This document shows positions 30,488 to 38,241 of a stretch of 38,241 bases of DNA, one piece after another. Both the position numbers and the translations under genes were made by a program. The DNA is from CBFDCQ01 sp965603355. GTDB taxonomy: Bacteria > Hydrogenedentota > CAZGCA01 > CBFDCQ01. The notes under the pieces are model-generated. The model searched no databases. It was not told where the DNA came from and saw only the letters and a list, made by a program, of their open reading frames with translations. The stretch is taken from positions 1 through 38,241 of the forward strand of contig CBFDCQ010000027.1 in assembly GCA_965603355.1 (NCBI GenBank). The letters run 5' to 3'. Numbering within the stretch: the first letter of the stretch is position 1; each line of letters opens with the position of its first letter.

Positions 30488-32268
30488 AGCGTTTGCACGA
30501 GTACGAGATAGCAGACAAGCAGCTCGACACAAGGCTCATGAAGCGCCTGCTCGATTACGTTGCTCCTTACAGCGCTGCTGCTGTCGTCTGCGTGTTCATC
30601 CTGCTCCTTGCCGTGGCTGTGGGACTCGTGAGACCGTATCTGATAAAGGTGGCGGTAGACTCCGGCATGACGCGGGGGGATGCCAACAAGCTGAACCTTG
30701 TGACGATGCTCCTTTTTGGCTCGGTCATGGTGGAGTTCTTGCTGCGCTGCGTCGAAAGGTACCTGACACGATGGATAGGGCAAAGAGTCGCGTACGACCT
30801 GCGCGTATCTCTCTTCTCGCACCTTCAGAAGTTGTCGCTGTCGTTCTTCGACAAGAACCCCGTGGGCAGGCTCGTCAGCCGCACGACAAACGATGTCGAG
30901 GTAATCAATGAGACCATTTCTGCAGGTGTGGCGACGGTTGTCGGCGATGTTTTCATGATAGGAGGCATCCTTGTCGCAATCTTCGTGCTTGACTGGAAGT
31001 TGGCCCTTGTTTCTGTCGCGGTGATACCGCTGCTCGTTTGCGCGACGGCCGTTTTCCGAAGCAAGGTCAGGGAATCGTTCCGCCAGATACGGCGATATCT
31101 CGCGCGCATATACGCCTACCTGAACGAGCAGTTGACGGGAATATCGGTCGTGCAGCTGTTCTGCAGGGAGAAACAGAGCGCTGAACGATTTGACGAGCTG
31201 AACGGTGAGTATCGCAACGAGTACCGCCGCACGATATTCTACCACGCACTGTTCTTCCCGGTAGTTGAGCTACTCCAGTGGCTGTCGATTGGCCTCGTAC
31301 TATGGTATGGAGGCACAAAAGTCATCGGCAAGGGGATAGAGATCGGCGTGCTCATAGCATTCATTCAGTACGGGCAGAGGCTGTACATGCCGATAAGAGA
31401 CCTGATGGAGAAGTATACCGTGCTGCAGGCGGCAATGGCGTCGTCCGAGAGAATATTCGGGCTGCTGGACACGCCCGTCGAGGTACCGGAACCTCCCACC
31501 CCTTGCGCACCGGAGCATGTTCACGGCAAGGTCGAGTTCAAGAACGTGTGGTTCGCATACAACGAACACGAGTACGTGCTGCGCGACGTGAGCTTCACGG
31601 TTGAGCCGGGCGAACGTCTTGCAATAGTCGGCGCGACGGGTATGGGCAAGACCTCAATCATAAACCTGCTCAGCCGCTTCTACGACGTGCAGCGAGGCTC
31701 AGTGTTGGTGGACGGCATGGACGTGCGCGACTATGACAAACGACGGCTTAGAAGGCATATCGCCGTTGTCCCCCAGGACGTGTTCCTCTTCTCAGGCTCG
31801 GTTCGCGATAACATCACCTTGCGGAACGCAGCGATCGCACCGGAAGCTGCGCGAACGGCCGCGCAACACGCCAACGCCTCGCACTTCATCGCGAAGCTGC
31901 CAGGCGGCTTCGACGAGGAGATCGGCGAGCGCGGGCATAGACTCTCGGTGGGGCAGAAACAGTTGCTGGCTCTTTCTCGGGCGCTCGCGCATGCGCCGCG
32001 CATACTTGTCCTCGACGAGGCAACGTCCAGCGTGGATACCGAGACCGAAAGACTGCTTCAGGACGCAACACAGAGGCTTATGGTCGGACGGACGTCTATC
32101 GTTATCGCGCACAGGCTGTCCACAATACTCAACTCGGACAAGATCATTGTCATCCACAAGGGAAAAGTGCGCGAGTGCGGTACTCACGACGAACTTGTCG
32201 CACAGCGAGGAATCTACTTCAAGCTGTATCAGCTTCAGTTCAAAGATCAGGTTACGCAAACAGATTGA
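30484..32268 (+). CDS. ABC exporter half-transporter, catalytic partner
   Basis: This 594-residue protein has the same membrane and ATPase layout as the gene before it. Walker A is GATGMGKT (383-390), the signature is LSVGQ (487-491) and Walker B is LVLDE with the catalytic Glu512. The altered signature here and the Asp in the partner would meet in one site, while the intact signature of the partner and Glu512 form the active site. This is the expected geometry of a heterodimer. The start overlaps the previous stop by 4 bases. Confidence 0.94.
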   Translation: MKRLHEYEIADKQLDTRLMKRLLDYVAPYSAAAVVCVFILLLAVAVGLVRPYLIKVAVDSGMTRGDANKLNLVTMLLFGSVMVEFLLRCVERYLTRWIGQRVAYDLRVSLFSHLQKLSLSFFDKNPVGRLVSRTTNDVEVINETISAGVATVVGDVFMIGGILVAIFVLDWKLALVSVAVIPLLVCATAVFRSKVRESFRQIRRYLARIYAYLNEQLTGISVVQLFCREKQSAERFDELNGEYRNEYRRTIFYHALFFPVVELLQWLSIGLVLWYGGTKVIGKGIEIGVLIAFIQYGQRLYMPIRDLMEKYTVLQAAMASSERIFGLLDTPVEVPEPPTPCAPEHVHGKVEFKNVWFAYNEHEYVLRDVSFTVEPGERLAIVGATGMGKTSIINLLSRFYDVQRGSVLVDGMDVRDYDKRRLRRHIAVVPQDVFLFSGSVRDNITLRNAAIAPEAARTAAQHANASHFIAKLPGGFDEEIGERGHRLSVGQKQLLALSRALAHAPRILVLDEATSSVDTETERLLQDATQRLMVGRTSIVIAHRLSTILNSDKIIVIHKGKVRECGTHDELVAQRGIYFKLYQLQFKDQVTQTD

Positions 32269-32312
32269 GGATTGCGAGTATCTGCGGTGCGACTCTTGTC
32301 CCAGCGCGCATC

Positions 32313-33668
32313 TCAGCGTGTGAGAGCCGGCTCCGCAGCTTCGAGACATTGTCGGACATAGATCTCTATACCGCTGAGATCAAGGATCCTGTCTCCGCGC
32401 ATGAGCCTGACCTTCGGCCTGATGGGATCGGCGGGATTCGGCTCCTGCACTATAGCCGGTTCGCCGTTGCTCAGAACAACGGCACAACCCTGCGGAAAGA
32501 CCCCTGTCGATTTGACAAACACTTTCGTCAACAGCGGGTCGAAATCCTTGCCGCTTCCCGAAAGGATGATGCGGGCGGCAGCGTCTGGCATTATCGTTCC
32601 TCGGTAGCTCCGGTCGGATGTTAGAGCGTCGTACACGTCGCTCAGACCCACAATCCTGCTGAAGAAATGAAGCTCCCTCTCGGGATATATCTTTGGGTAT
32701 CCAGATAGGTCGTAGCGGGCGTGATGCTCGAAGGCTACCGTGACGGCAATGCCGTTGCGGTCGGCATGCTCAAGCAGCAATCGCGCTCCTTCCACGGGAT
32801 GACTACGCATCAGTTTCCAGTCATCATCCGAGAGCTTGCCCGGCTTGTTCAGTACGTCCGCGGGCACCACAACCTTGCCGACATCATGCAGAAGGGCCGC
32901 AACACCGAGGCTGTTCAACTGGTCCATAGTCAGACCAACATCTATCCCAACCAGCAGAGACAGTATCGCAACGTTAACTGCGTGATTGAACGTGTAGTTG
33001 TCGTAATCCTTGATATCGGCCAGATGCCTGTAAACGGCCCTATCGGCAAGTAATCCACGAACCATCGCGTTTACAGCAATCTCGACATTCTCTCCGGCTA
33101 CAGGTCTTCCCGCCAATAAGTTCTGGAAGGTTTCGTAGACCGTCTCGACCGCAGAATCGTAATCGTTCTGCGCAACCTGCTCTTCCTTTGTGAGAGGCTC
33201 CCCCTTTGGATTAAGCTTCGTTAACGGCAACGACGTGCTGACCTCGATATGTTCAACGCCTCTTTCGGCTAACGCCTGTTGGAATATCCTCTGGCGACCT
33301 GCCGCTCCTTCGGCTTTGGACTCGTTCAGGACTTCTATGAACGTCGTGACCTCTTCAACGGTAACGCCGTCGCCAAACCGCAATGTATCTATGAGTTTGT
33401 CGGTGCACGTCTCCACAAAGTCGCTATGGATCATCGTCACACGAGGTAACGGAATCTCTTCAAGAAAGACCTCTTTCTGGGCAATATTGAAGGAGGCGTT
33501 TGGGCGTCCCTCGGTAATTGCCCGCAATTCGCCGACAAGGCTGGCGACAACCTCGCGCACGGCCGGATGATGAGAAGGGTACATTCTGGCTTCTTTGCGG
33601 GCGACCCCGATCAACCGGATAACCTCTTCCGCCGCTTGCTTGAGTTGTTCTCTATCTACTATAGCCAT
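32313..33668 (-). CDS. HD-GYP domain protein, probable cyclic-di-GMP phosphodiesterase
   Basis: The C-terminal half (about 200-385) is an HD-GYP domain: NHAVNVA with His229, LLHDVGK with His261-Asp262, SHPVEGARLL (289-298), FEHHARYDLSGYP (313-325) and SDVYDALTSDRSYRG. These residues bind the metals and the GYP loop that favours cyclic-di-GMP. The N-terminal ~120 residues are not a known receiver domain. They match the N-terminal part of the neighbouring HEAT protein (ARxxxxxYPxxxPAVR at about 23-38, then FNIAQKEVFLEEIPLPR). The start is nine bases after the HEAT gene with GAGG upstream, so the two are an operon. No membrane span. Confidence 0.92.
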   Translation of the reverse strand: MAIVDREQLKQAAEEVIRLIGVARKEARMYPSHHPAVREVVASLVGELRAITEGRPNASFNIAQKEVFLEEIPLPRVTMIHSDFVETCTDKLIDTLRFGDGVTVEEVTTFIEVLNESKAEGAAGRQRIFQQALAERGVEHIEVSTSLPLTKLNPKGEPLTKEEQVAQNDYDSAVETVYETFQNLLAGRPVAGENVEIAVNAMVRGLLADRAVYRHLADIKDYDNYTFNHAVNVAILSLLVGIDVGLTMDQLNSLGVAALLHDVGKVVVPADVLNKPGKLSDDDWKLMRSHPVEGARLLLEHADRNGIAVTVAFEHHARYDLSGYPKIYPERELHFFSRIVGLSDVYDALTSDRSYRGTIMPDAAARIILSGSGKDFDPLLTKVFVKSTGVFPQGCAVVLSNGEPAIVQEPNPADPIRPKVRLMRGDRILDLSGIEIYVRQCLEAAEPALTR

Positions 33669-33677
33669 GGGAATACC

Positions 33678-35900
33678 TCAAACACCTTCTTCACGAAGCG
33701 CCTGTGAAGCACATGCTGCAATTCGTCTTCCCGAACCGAAAAGCGTAGCGATACGTCTGCGCGCGATCCGTCGCAAGAAGCTTCTCGCTTCAGCGCCGTC
33801 GTCGCGCGCTATGGCTCGAACCGCCGTCAGGGTGACCTCCAGATCAGTTTGCCGGAACCTCGGCGATTCGACAATCCGAATAAGCCCCTCCAGAGGAGCC
33901 ACGTCCCCAAGCATCGTCAACCATCTTGCGGCGCACAGTGCAACGCCACTGTCGCCGTCGTCCAAACCGGTTGCCAAACAACGGGCGGAGCCTTCGCCGC
34001 CTATCTTTCCCAGAGCGTTCAGCGCCTCTCTCCGGACGCGCGGCTCTTCGTGGGCCAGCGCCCTTGCCAAAGCTTCCACAGCGTTCTCGCCGCCTATTTC
34101 ACCGAGAATTGACACAGCGTTCCGTGCGACAAACCAGCGCTCGTCCAGAACGCGTGAGCTCAATGACGCGACAGCCGCGCTTCCAAGCGCGATGAGCAAA
34201 CCGCGGATTGCGAGCCTCAGTTGTCTGGCCTTCTCCTCTTCGAGTCTGCGTAACAGTTCACGGTGCGCATGCTCCGGCACCGCCTGAAAATATTTCAGGA
34301 TTAGCGCGTATTCCGGAGAGCTTCTTTCATACTGAAGCGCCATCTCGGCCAGCGAAGTAATCGTCTCCTGCCCAACAGCCTGCTCCAAGAACCTCCCGCA
34401 CGTCTCGCGCTCTTCAGAGGTCCTTTCCTCGGATCGCCCCTCGGCCGCGTAACCCCTGAGAATCTTGAGCGCGAAATCTAACCTTCCCTCCCGCAACGTT
34501 TCCTTTCTCAGGGTTTCCAGCATGTCAAGAAGATTGAGAAGACGCCCTGCGTCCTCCTCAAGATGCAGAAGGTTGATCATCGCAGGAATGTTCTCGATCC
34601 TATGCGAGACGCCGGCCGATTTCATGGCTTGCTCGATCTGCGATGCTTCTTCACGCGTGAGTTCCAGGCACCGCGCAGAAGCCATCGGAACCTTCGCTTC
34701 TTCGTTCAAGGCAGAGACGAAACCGTCTGGTGCGCTCTTGAGCTCCGCTGCGCTGCTGAGAGCGTCAAAGAGGCGCATGTACACCTCAGATCGCGCACCA
34801 TTTGCGGTAGCTTTCTCCCTAACCGCTTCCAGGATGGACTCTCGCCTTGGCAGCGAGAGGTCCAAATTGCGAAAGCCGCTCGAGATAGCTCGCAGTGCCC
34901 CGTCGTGCAGCGGCACGCGCGTTGTCAGCAGTTGCACGATCTCCTCGTCGTTGAGCGAACGGATCAACGCGCGCTCAGGGCTATCGCTTGTTACGCGAGG
35001 CAGCATTTTCTCGAAGACGAGCTTCATTCGCAGAGGGTCTGCGACATCAGACAGCAGTTCCGCCGCCTTTCGATAAAGTTGCTTCTGCTCGACAAGCGGT
35101 GCACCGCCTACGGCGTCGGCAATGTCGTGGAGCACTCTGGCGGCCACCTCGGCCGCGACATCGCTCTCAGCAGTCCCTTGGCGGGCACGCGCCAATCTTC
35201 CGAAAGCCTTCTTTATTCGAACCGGGTTCTCCAGAAGTTTGTCCAGCTGACTGGGCTGCAGCGTTCCCGGCAGGATTAGCAGGCAGAGATCCTCCACGAT
35301 CGTCGCGTTCTCCCGTCCAGAGTCGTCCTGTTCGGTAATGCGCTGGAACGCCAACTCCATCTCTTCCACGAGAGCGGATTCGTCAACAACTTCCAGATCG
35401 GATATTCGGTCCAGTTCGATACCCTTCATTCTCTGCGCGCTCGAGCCGCTCAGCGCTGCCATGAACAATGCAGGATCGCCCTGAGCCTCCCGGAGGAGTC
35501 CCAAGAACTCCTCAAACTCGGCCGCGCCGGCCTCGCCCGTGAAACTCATGCGGCGGACGCCAAGGACAAACAGTTCTGCAGCAAACCTGCGTTCGGGAGA
35601 TTCCGACCGGAAGAGGGGGCGGCCGCCTACGTAGAACTGGTCTCTGCTGATCACAAGACTCACGGCACCATAGTCCGCTACAGTCTCTGATTGGACCTCC
35701 TCACACTTCTGCATCGCGGTTCGCACGGCTGGGTTGCCATTCGGGTAAAAACCCAAATCTTTCCTCGCTTTGACCAGCTTGCCTATGAACTCTCGCACGC
35801 TGGAGTCTTTTGGATCCGGGGCAACTTGAGGCGCTGACTCGGCGGGATCGTGTACCGCTGCTTCTCCATGAATAAGGGCTTGCTGCACTGGCTCGCTCAT
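33678..35900 (-). CDS. HEAT-repeat protein sharing an N-terminal module with the HD-GYP protein
   Basis: After a Pro/Asp-rich start, the segment VREFIGKLVKARKDLGFYPNGNPAVR followed by VSLVISRDQFYVGGRPLFR parallels the N-terminus of the HD-GYP protein encoded next. The middle is helical without a recognised domain. The last 180 residues are HEAT repeats (AVASLSSRVLDERWFVARNAVSILGEIGGENAVEALARALAHEEPRVRREALNALGKIGG). The start is uncertain. ATG at 35900 lacks a clear ribosome site. A TTG at 36011 adds a hydrophobic 30-residue segment but lies 29 bases from the strong AAGGAGG at 36041-36047. It is likely a scaffold working with the HD-GYP protein. Confidence 0.75.
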   Translation of the reverse strand: MSEPVQQALIHGEAAVHDPAESAPQVAPDPKDSSVREFIGKLVKARKDLGFYPNGNPAVRTAMQKCEEVQSETVADYGAVSLVISRDQFYVGGRPLFRSESPERRFAAELFVLGVRRMSFTGEAGAAEFEEFLGLLREAQGDPALFMAALSGSSAQRMKGIELDRISDLEVVDESALVEEMELAFQRITEQDDSGRENATIVEDLCLLILPGTLQPSQLDKLLENPVRIKKAFGRLARARQGTAESDVAAEVAARVLHDIADAVGGAPLVEQKQLYRKAAELLSDVADPLRMKLVFEKMLPRVTSDSPERALIRSLNDEEIVQLLTTRVPLHDGALRAISSGFRNLDLSLPRRESILEAVREKATANGARSEVYMRLFDALSSAAELKSAPDGFVSALNEEAKVPMASARCLELTREEASQIEQAMKSAGVSHRIENIPAMINLLHLEEDAGRLLNLLDMLETLRKETLREGRLDFALKILRGYAAEGRSEERTSEERETCGRFLEQAVGQETITSLAEMALQYERSSPEYALILKYFQAVPEHAHRELLRRLEEEKARQLRLAIRGLLIALGSAAVASLSSRVLDERWFVARNAVSILGEIGGENAVEALARALAHEEPRVRREALNALGKIGGEGSARCLATGLDDGDSGVALCAARWLTMLGDVAPLEGLIRIVESPRFRQTDLEVTLTAVRAIARDDGAEARSFLRRIARRRIATLFGSGRRIAACASQALREEGV

Positions 35901-36040
35901 ATCATTCGACCCTGAAACGTAAGACCGCGCCTCCAGCGTCAGGAGGCACAACAAGACTGTCGCAAGCCCTGCAGATGCAGTATATGCAACTGCCGGGCAA
36001 AGAATGCCCAAGACTGGCCGGACAACCGGGTCTTTTGTAA

Positions 36041-36106
36041 CCTCCTTACCGCACGTAAGTCGTGTGTTTCCTATTAATTATAGCAGCCCCGGTGCCCAGA
36101 AATCAA
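36041..36106 (-). promoter_or_regulatory. Promoter and ribosome binding site upstream of the HEAT/HD-GYP pair
   Basis: On the minus strand TTGATT (36101-36106), 18 bases and a perfect TATAAT (36077-36082) form a good promoter. A consensus AAGGAGG follows at 36041-36047. No in-frame start codon lies at the usual distance after it; the nearest candidate in the gene's frame is TTG at 36011. Confidence 0.65.
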
Positions 36107-36206
36107 ACGCCAGAGCGCAGTTTCAGCCCGCAACAGCTAGCTGAACACAAGTTGGCGCCATACTTGGTATGATCGTCTGGTAAGAACCCTCTCATGAAGA
36201 CCGTCC

Positions 36207-36235
36207 TTGCATTCTGGGATTTGCACGGCTAATAT
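36207..36235 (+). promoter_or_regulatory. Promoter candidate for the small membrane protein gene
   Basis: TTGCAT (36207-36212), 17 bases and TAATAT (36230-36235). The start codon follows about 45 bases later with AAGGAG in between. Confidence 0.5.
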
Positions 36236-36280
36236 AGACTAGAAAGGTGGATCGGGCGGGAAAAAGGAGCGATTTGCAGG

Positions 36281-36760
36281 ATGGGGCAGTCATTTCTCCG
36301 CAGGACAGTTGACAGGACCTTGGGGTCCGCTCGTAAAGCTTTTTCGCATGCACCTCTGCGGCTCAAGATCCTGCTGGCTTTGTTGGCTGTCGCAATTGCG
36401 GGCGCCGCGGTGTGGACTATTCGGACATGGCGCTTTCAGAGACAGCTCGTGAGCGTCATGGAGGAGATCGTAGCGGATTTCAATGCGCAATCCCCTCTAC
36501 CTTCCGATGAGGAGCCATCTGCCAACACAACCCACAAGATCGTATGCAGCAGCAAGTACCTGGTTCTCGGTCCCGTTACCGCAAAGATAATGCTGTTCAT
36601 AACGCCCAAGTGCTACACGGACCATGCGGGCGCCGAAGCGCGTCTCGCCTGCCTGATCTGTTCGGGTCGCGCAACGCGTCAGCTCGACTACATCTATCTG
36701 CGTGGCAAGGACGGTTGGGAGTTCCAGGACAGCTACATGTGGCGACCCGGGGAGCTGTGA
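36281..36760 (+). CDS. Small membrane-anchored protein of unknown function
   Basis: The 159-residue product has a basic start, one membrane span (about 29-47, ILLALLAVAIAGAAVWTI) and an outside domain of about 110 residues. The domain has four Cys residues (IVCSSKYLVLG, TPKCYTD, ACLICSG) and a C-terminal LRGKDGWEFQDSYMW that looks like a short beta-strand motif. I recognise no family. AAGGAG lies upstream of the ATG. It is divergent from the HEAT/HD-GYP pair, and the zinc-ribbon gene follows about 90 bases later. Confidence 0.65.
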   Translation: MGQSFLRRTVDRTLGSARKAFSHAPLRLKILLALLAVAIAGAAVWTIRTWRFQRQLVSVMEEIVADFNAQSPLPSDEEPSANTTHKIVCSSKYLVLGPVTAKIMLFITPKCYTDHAGAEARLACLICSGRATRQLDYIYLRGKDGWEFQDSYMWRPGEL

Positions 36761-36789
36761 TGATTGCCTTCGCATTGAACGCTTACTTG

Positions 36790-36798
36790 TGATACAAT
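36790..36798 (+). promoter_or_regulatory. Extended -10 promoter candidate for the zinc-ribbon gene
   Basis: TGATACAAT matches an extended -10 element. No good -35 box is at the right distance. The predicted transcript would start near 36805, just before a strong AAGGAGG (36809-36815). Confidence 0.35.
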
Positions 36799-36852
36799 TG
36801 CGCTGCGGAAGGAGGCGTGGGCTGCTTTGCTGATCTGTATTTGGGATTGCTG

Positions 36853-37332
36853 ATGACTGAAAACAACAAGATAATCGGTTGCGACGAGTGCGGGCGCGCG
36901 GTCCTTGCAACCGCGGGGTTGGACCTGTGCCCTGAATGCTTCGAGGCGCAAGTCGAGGCGTACGAGCGTATAGAGAAAGTGCTCGCGGTAACGCCCGACG
37001 TCTCCCCATCCGAACTGTCCACCCGAGCTCAAGTCAAGCGGTCCGTGATCAGAAGGCTTGCCAGAAAAGGGCGCATCAAACTTCGGCAATCTGACGAAGC
37101 GCCACGCTGTCAGAGATGCGATAAACCGATGGAGGAGGTAGGTCACTTCTGCGCTATGTGCCGTGTGGAACTGATGTTTCTGGCGAAAGACGCCGCCTCC
37201 GAGCTTCAAGACAAAGCCCGTGAGGAAGCCGACATGAGGTCTAAGGCCTACGGAGTTATGAAAGCGCTCACCAAGAAGAGGTCCCTCTTCCGGTCGACGG
37301 ATTTCGGCACTAAAGGCAAGTACTCTCCCTGA
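36853..37332 (+). CDS. Double zinc-ribbon protein resembling flagellar-operon protein YvyF
   Basis: The 159-residue product has a first ribbon (Cys10, 13, 26, 29), a helix-turn-helix-like middle (PSELSTRAQVKRSVIRRLARKGRIKL, about 52-77) and a second ribbon (Cys86, 89, 100, 103), then a charged helix. The layout of zinc ribbon plus a short MerR-like helical segment resembles YvyF-type proteins of flagellar operons, but no flagellar gene is nearby. The start at 36853 is chosen because the protein pattern begins there. A GTG at 36817 lies only one base after AAGGAGG, too close for normal use. DNA or RNA binding is inference. Confidence 0.65.
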   Translation: MTENNKIIGCDECGRAVLATAGLDLCPECFEAQVEAYERIEKVLAVTPDVSPSELSTRAQVKRSVIRRLARKGRIKLRQSDEAPRCQRCDKPMEEVGHFCAMCRVELMFLAKDAASELQDKAREEADMRSKAYGVMKALTKKRSLFRSTDFGTKGKYSP

Positions 37333-37381
37333 AAGCCCCTCTCGGCCACGATCTCTGCAGTCGGACTCTGAACGCAGTTGA

Positions 37382-38083
37382 CTACTGACCGTTGAGCGCC
37401 AGCAGCCGCAGCATCACCTGCTGGACCCTCTCACTTGTCGCGGATAGATTCCGTTTGAACTCGAGCGGGGTGAGGAAGCCCGCGCTGTCGGACACAGCTC
37501 TCAGCACCACAAACGGTACGCTATTCCTCTCGCATACCGCGCCCACGGCGGCCCCTTCCATATCGACGCACTCGGCGCCGTATTTTCTGCGGAGCTTTGT
37601 CCTCTCCTTGCGGGTCAGAACCGGTTTATCGCCGGTAACGATAGTCCCGAGCACACAAGAGCCTTCCCCCAACGCTTCGGTGCATGCGGTATGCGCCAAC
37701 CTGACAAGATTCTCACCGGCACCGACTCGGCTTTCATTGAATCTCGCGCTGATCTTGCCCAGAATCGCCGTCTTCGTGTCAGCAATGTAGTCGTGTTGGA
37801 AGAGCTCCTGCGATATGACAACGTCGCCCACCTTAAGCTCCGGGTTCAGACATCCCGCCACCCCGCAAAAGATAATTGATTCGACGTGGAAGAGATCGAC
37901 GAGACTCTGAGCGCAGGATGCCGCACGCACTTTTCCCACACCGCCCGCGACGGCGACAACCTCCGCACCGGCGATTCTGCCTACAACATAATCGAGGCCG
38001 GCGCGACACTGGATCGCGGCGTCCGCCATCTGCTCGCGAATCAGCTCTATCTCTTTCTCAAGCGCGCTTTGTATCCCTATCAT
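37382..38083 (-). CDS. mtnN: 5'-methylthioadenosine/S-adenosylhomocysteine nucleosidase family protein
   Basis: The product matches the nucleoside phosphorylase-like MTA/SAH nucleosidase family: MIGIQSALEKEIELI at the start with the catalytic Glu, VAVAGGVGKVRAA, GVAGCLNPELKVGDVVIS, GTIVTGDKPVL, ECVDMEGAAVGAVC and VLRAVSDSAG with the catalytic Asp. It would split MTA or SAH into adenine and the thio-sugar for methionine salvage. The ATG at 38083 fits the family start; the open frame begins at 38104. A related purine nucleosidase such as futalosine hydrolase cannot be excluded. It is the last gene before the terminal repeat. Confidence 0.85.
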   Translation of the reverse strand: MIGIQSALEKEIELIREQMADAAIQCRAGLDYVVGRIAGAEVVAVAGGVGKVRAASCAQSLVDLFHVESIIFCGVAGCLNPELKVGDVVISQELFQHDYIADTKTAILGKISARFNESRVGAGENLVRLAHTACTEALGEGSCVLGTIVTGDKPVLTRKERTKLRRKYGAECVDMEGAAVGAVCERNSVPFVVLRAVSDSAGFLTPLEFKRNLSATSERVQQVMLRLLALNGQ

Positions 38084-38186
38084 CTTACGGTAGTCGTCCT
38101 TCATGTCCAGGAAGCTATCACCGTGGAACCGGTCTCAGGATACCAGTTACGCCTGCAATAGGCAAGCCGCGCAGCATGCCTGGGGA

Positions 38187-38240
38187 CTGTCAAGACTCTT
38201 TAGAAATGTCCTCTATGTTAACGCATTAGAAATGTCCTCC
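38187..38240. mobile_element. Right copy of the 54-bp inverted repeat, probable insertion-sequence end
   Basis: This is the exact reverse complement of bases 1-54. It starts CTGTCAAGACTC and carries two copies of TTAGAAATGTCCTC. The element would extend to the right, out of the window. About 80 bases between it and the nucleosidase start hold no further gene. Confidence 0.6.
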
Positions 38241-38241
38241 T

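Noticed and set aside
1..38241. Composite transposon or plasmid bounded by the terminal repeats
   Set aside because: The content is chromosomal housekeeping (rpmE, prfA, glyA, rph, tRNA) with no transfer, replication or cargo genes.

Overview
This 38 kb window is a piece of bacterial chromosome with moderately high GC by eye. It carries about 32 protein genes and one tRNA. Housekeeping genes are intact and in familiar bacterial order. Four things suggest an uncultivated, non-proteobacterial lineage of the kind with large regulatory and surface repertoires (Planctomycetota, Armatimonadota, Hydrogenedentota or a similar phylum): a propeller-repeat surface protein, a ceramidase-like protein, TPR and HEAT proteins tied to an ECF sigma factor, and many REP-like hairpin repeats. 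I cannot fix the phylum from sequence alone. A signal peptide, a lipoprotein box and a periplasmic-type S41 protease show an exporting envelope.

Ends: the first 54 bases and bases 38187-38240 are perfect reverse complements. Each holds a 14-base direct repeat and a TGT...ACA tip. This looks like one end of a multi-copy insertion sequence where the assembly stopped on both sides.

Left part (81-6091): a reduced family 1 glycosidase homologue (minus) and a secreted seven-repeat propeller protein (plus) diverge from back-to-back sigma70-type promoters. Then come a neutral-ceramidase-like protein and a DUF169 protein. The glycosidase-like and ceramidase-like proteins both seem to lack key catalytic or metal-binding residues.

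Minus-strand housekeeping block (19297 down to 6210): ctpA, rph, an rdgB-tsaC fusion, a low-molecular-weight phosphatase, rpiB, glyA, a dCMP deaminase, hslU, a DUF6263-type lipoprotein, pgeF, a patatin-like protein and ppdK. Several junctions overlap by 4 bases or abut, so most of it is probably one long operon. The tsaC-phosphatase-rpiB-glyA run matches the order known from Bacillus subtilis (ywlC-ywlE-ywlF-glyA).

Plus-strand translation block (19472-22817): a strong promoter, rpmE, prfA, prmC and radC. PrmC modifies the release factor encoded just upstream.

Sigma-factor block (26924 down to 22934, minus): an ECF sigma factor, a membrane anti-sigma factor with a large TPR exterior, and a secreted TPR/HEAT protein with an Arg/Gly-rich tail. 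A methyltransferase and tRNA-Val(GAC) follow to the right.

Right part (28724-38083): a heterodimeric ABC exporter; an HD-GYP protein beside a HEAT protein that share an N-terminal module; a small membrane protein; a double zinc-ribbon protein; and an MTA/SAH nucleosidase.

Intergenic gaps at 21.1, 22.8, 24.6-24.9, 27.2-27.6 and 28.5 kb are filled with short hairpin units. Their arms change from copy to copy while staying self-complementary, and in three places the TAG of the unit is itself the stop codon of a gene. This repeat family is the most unusual feature of the window.
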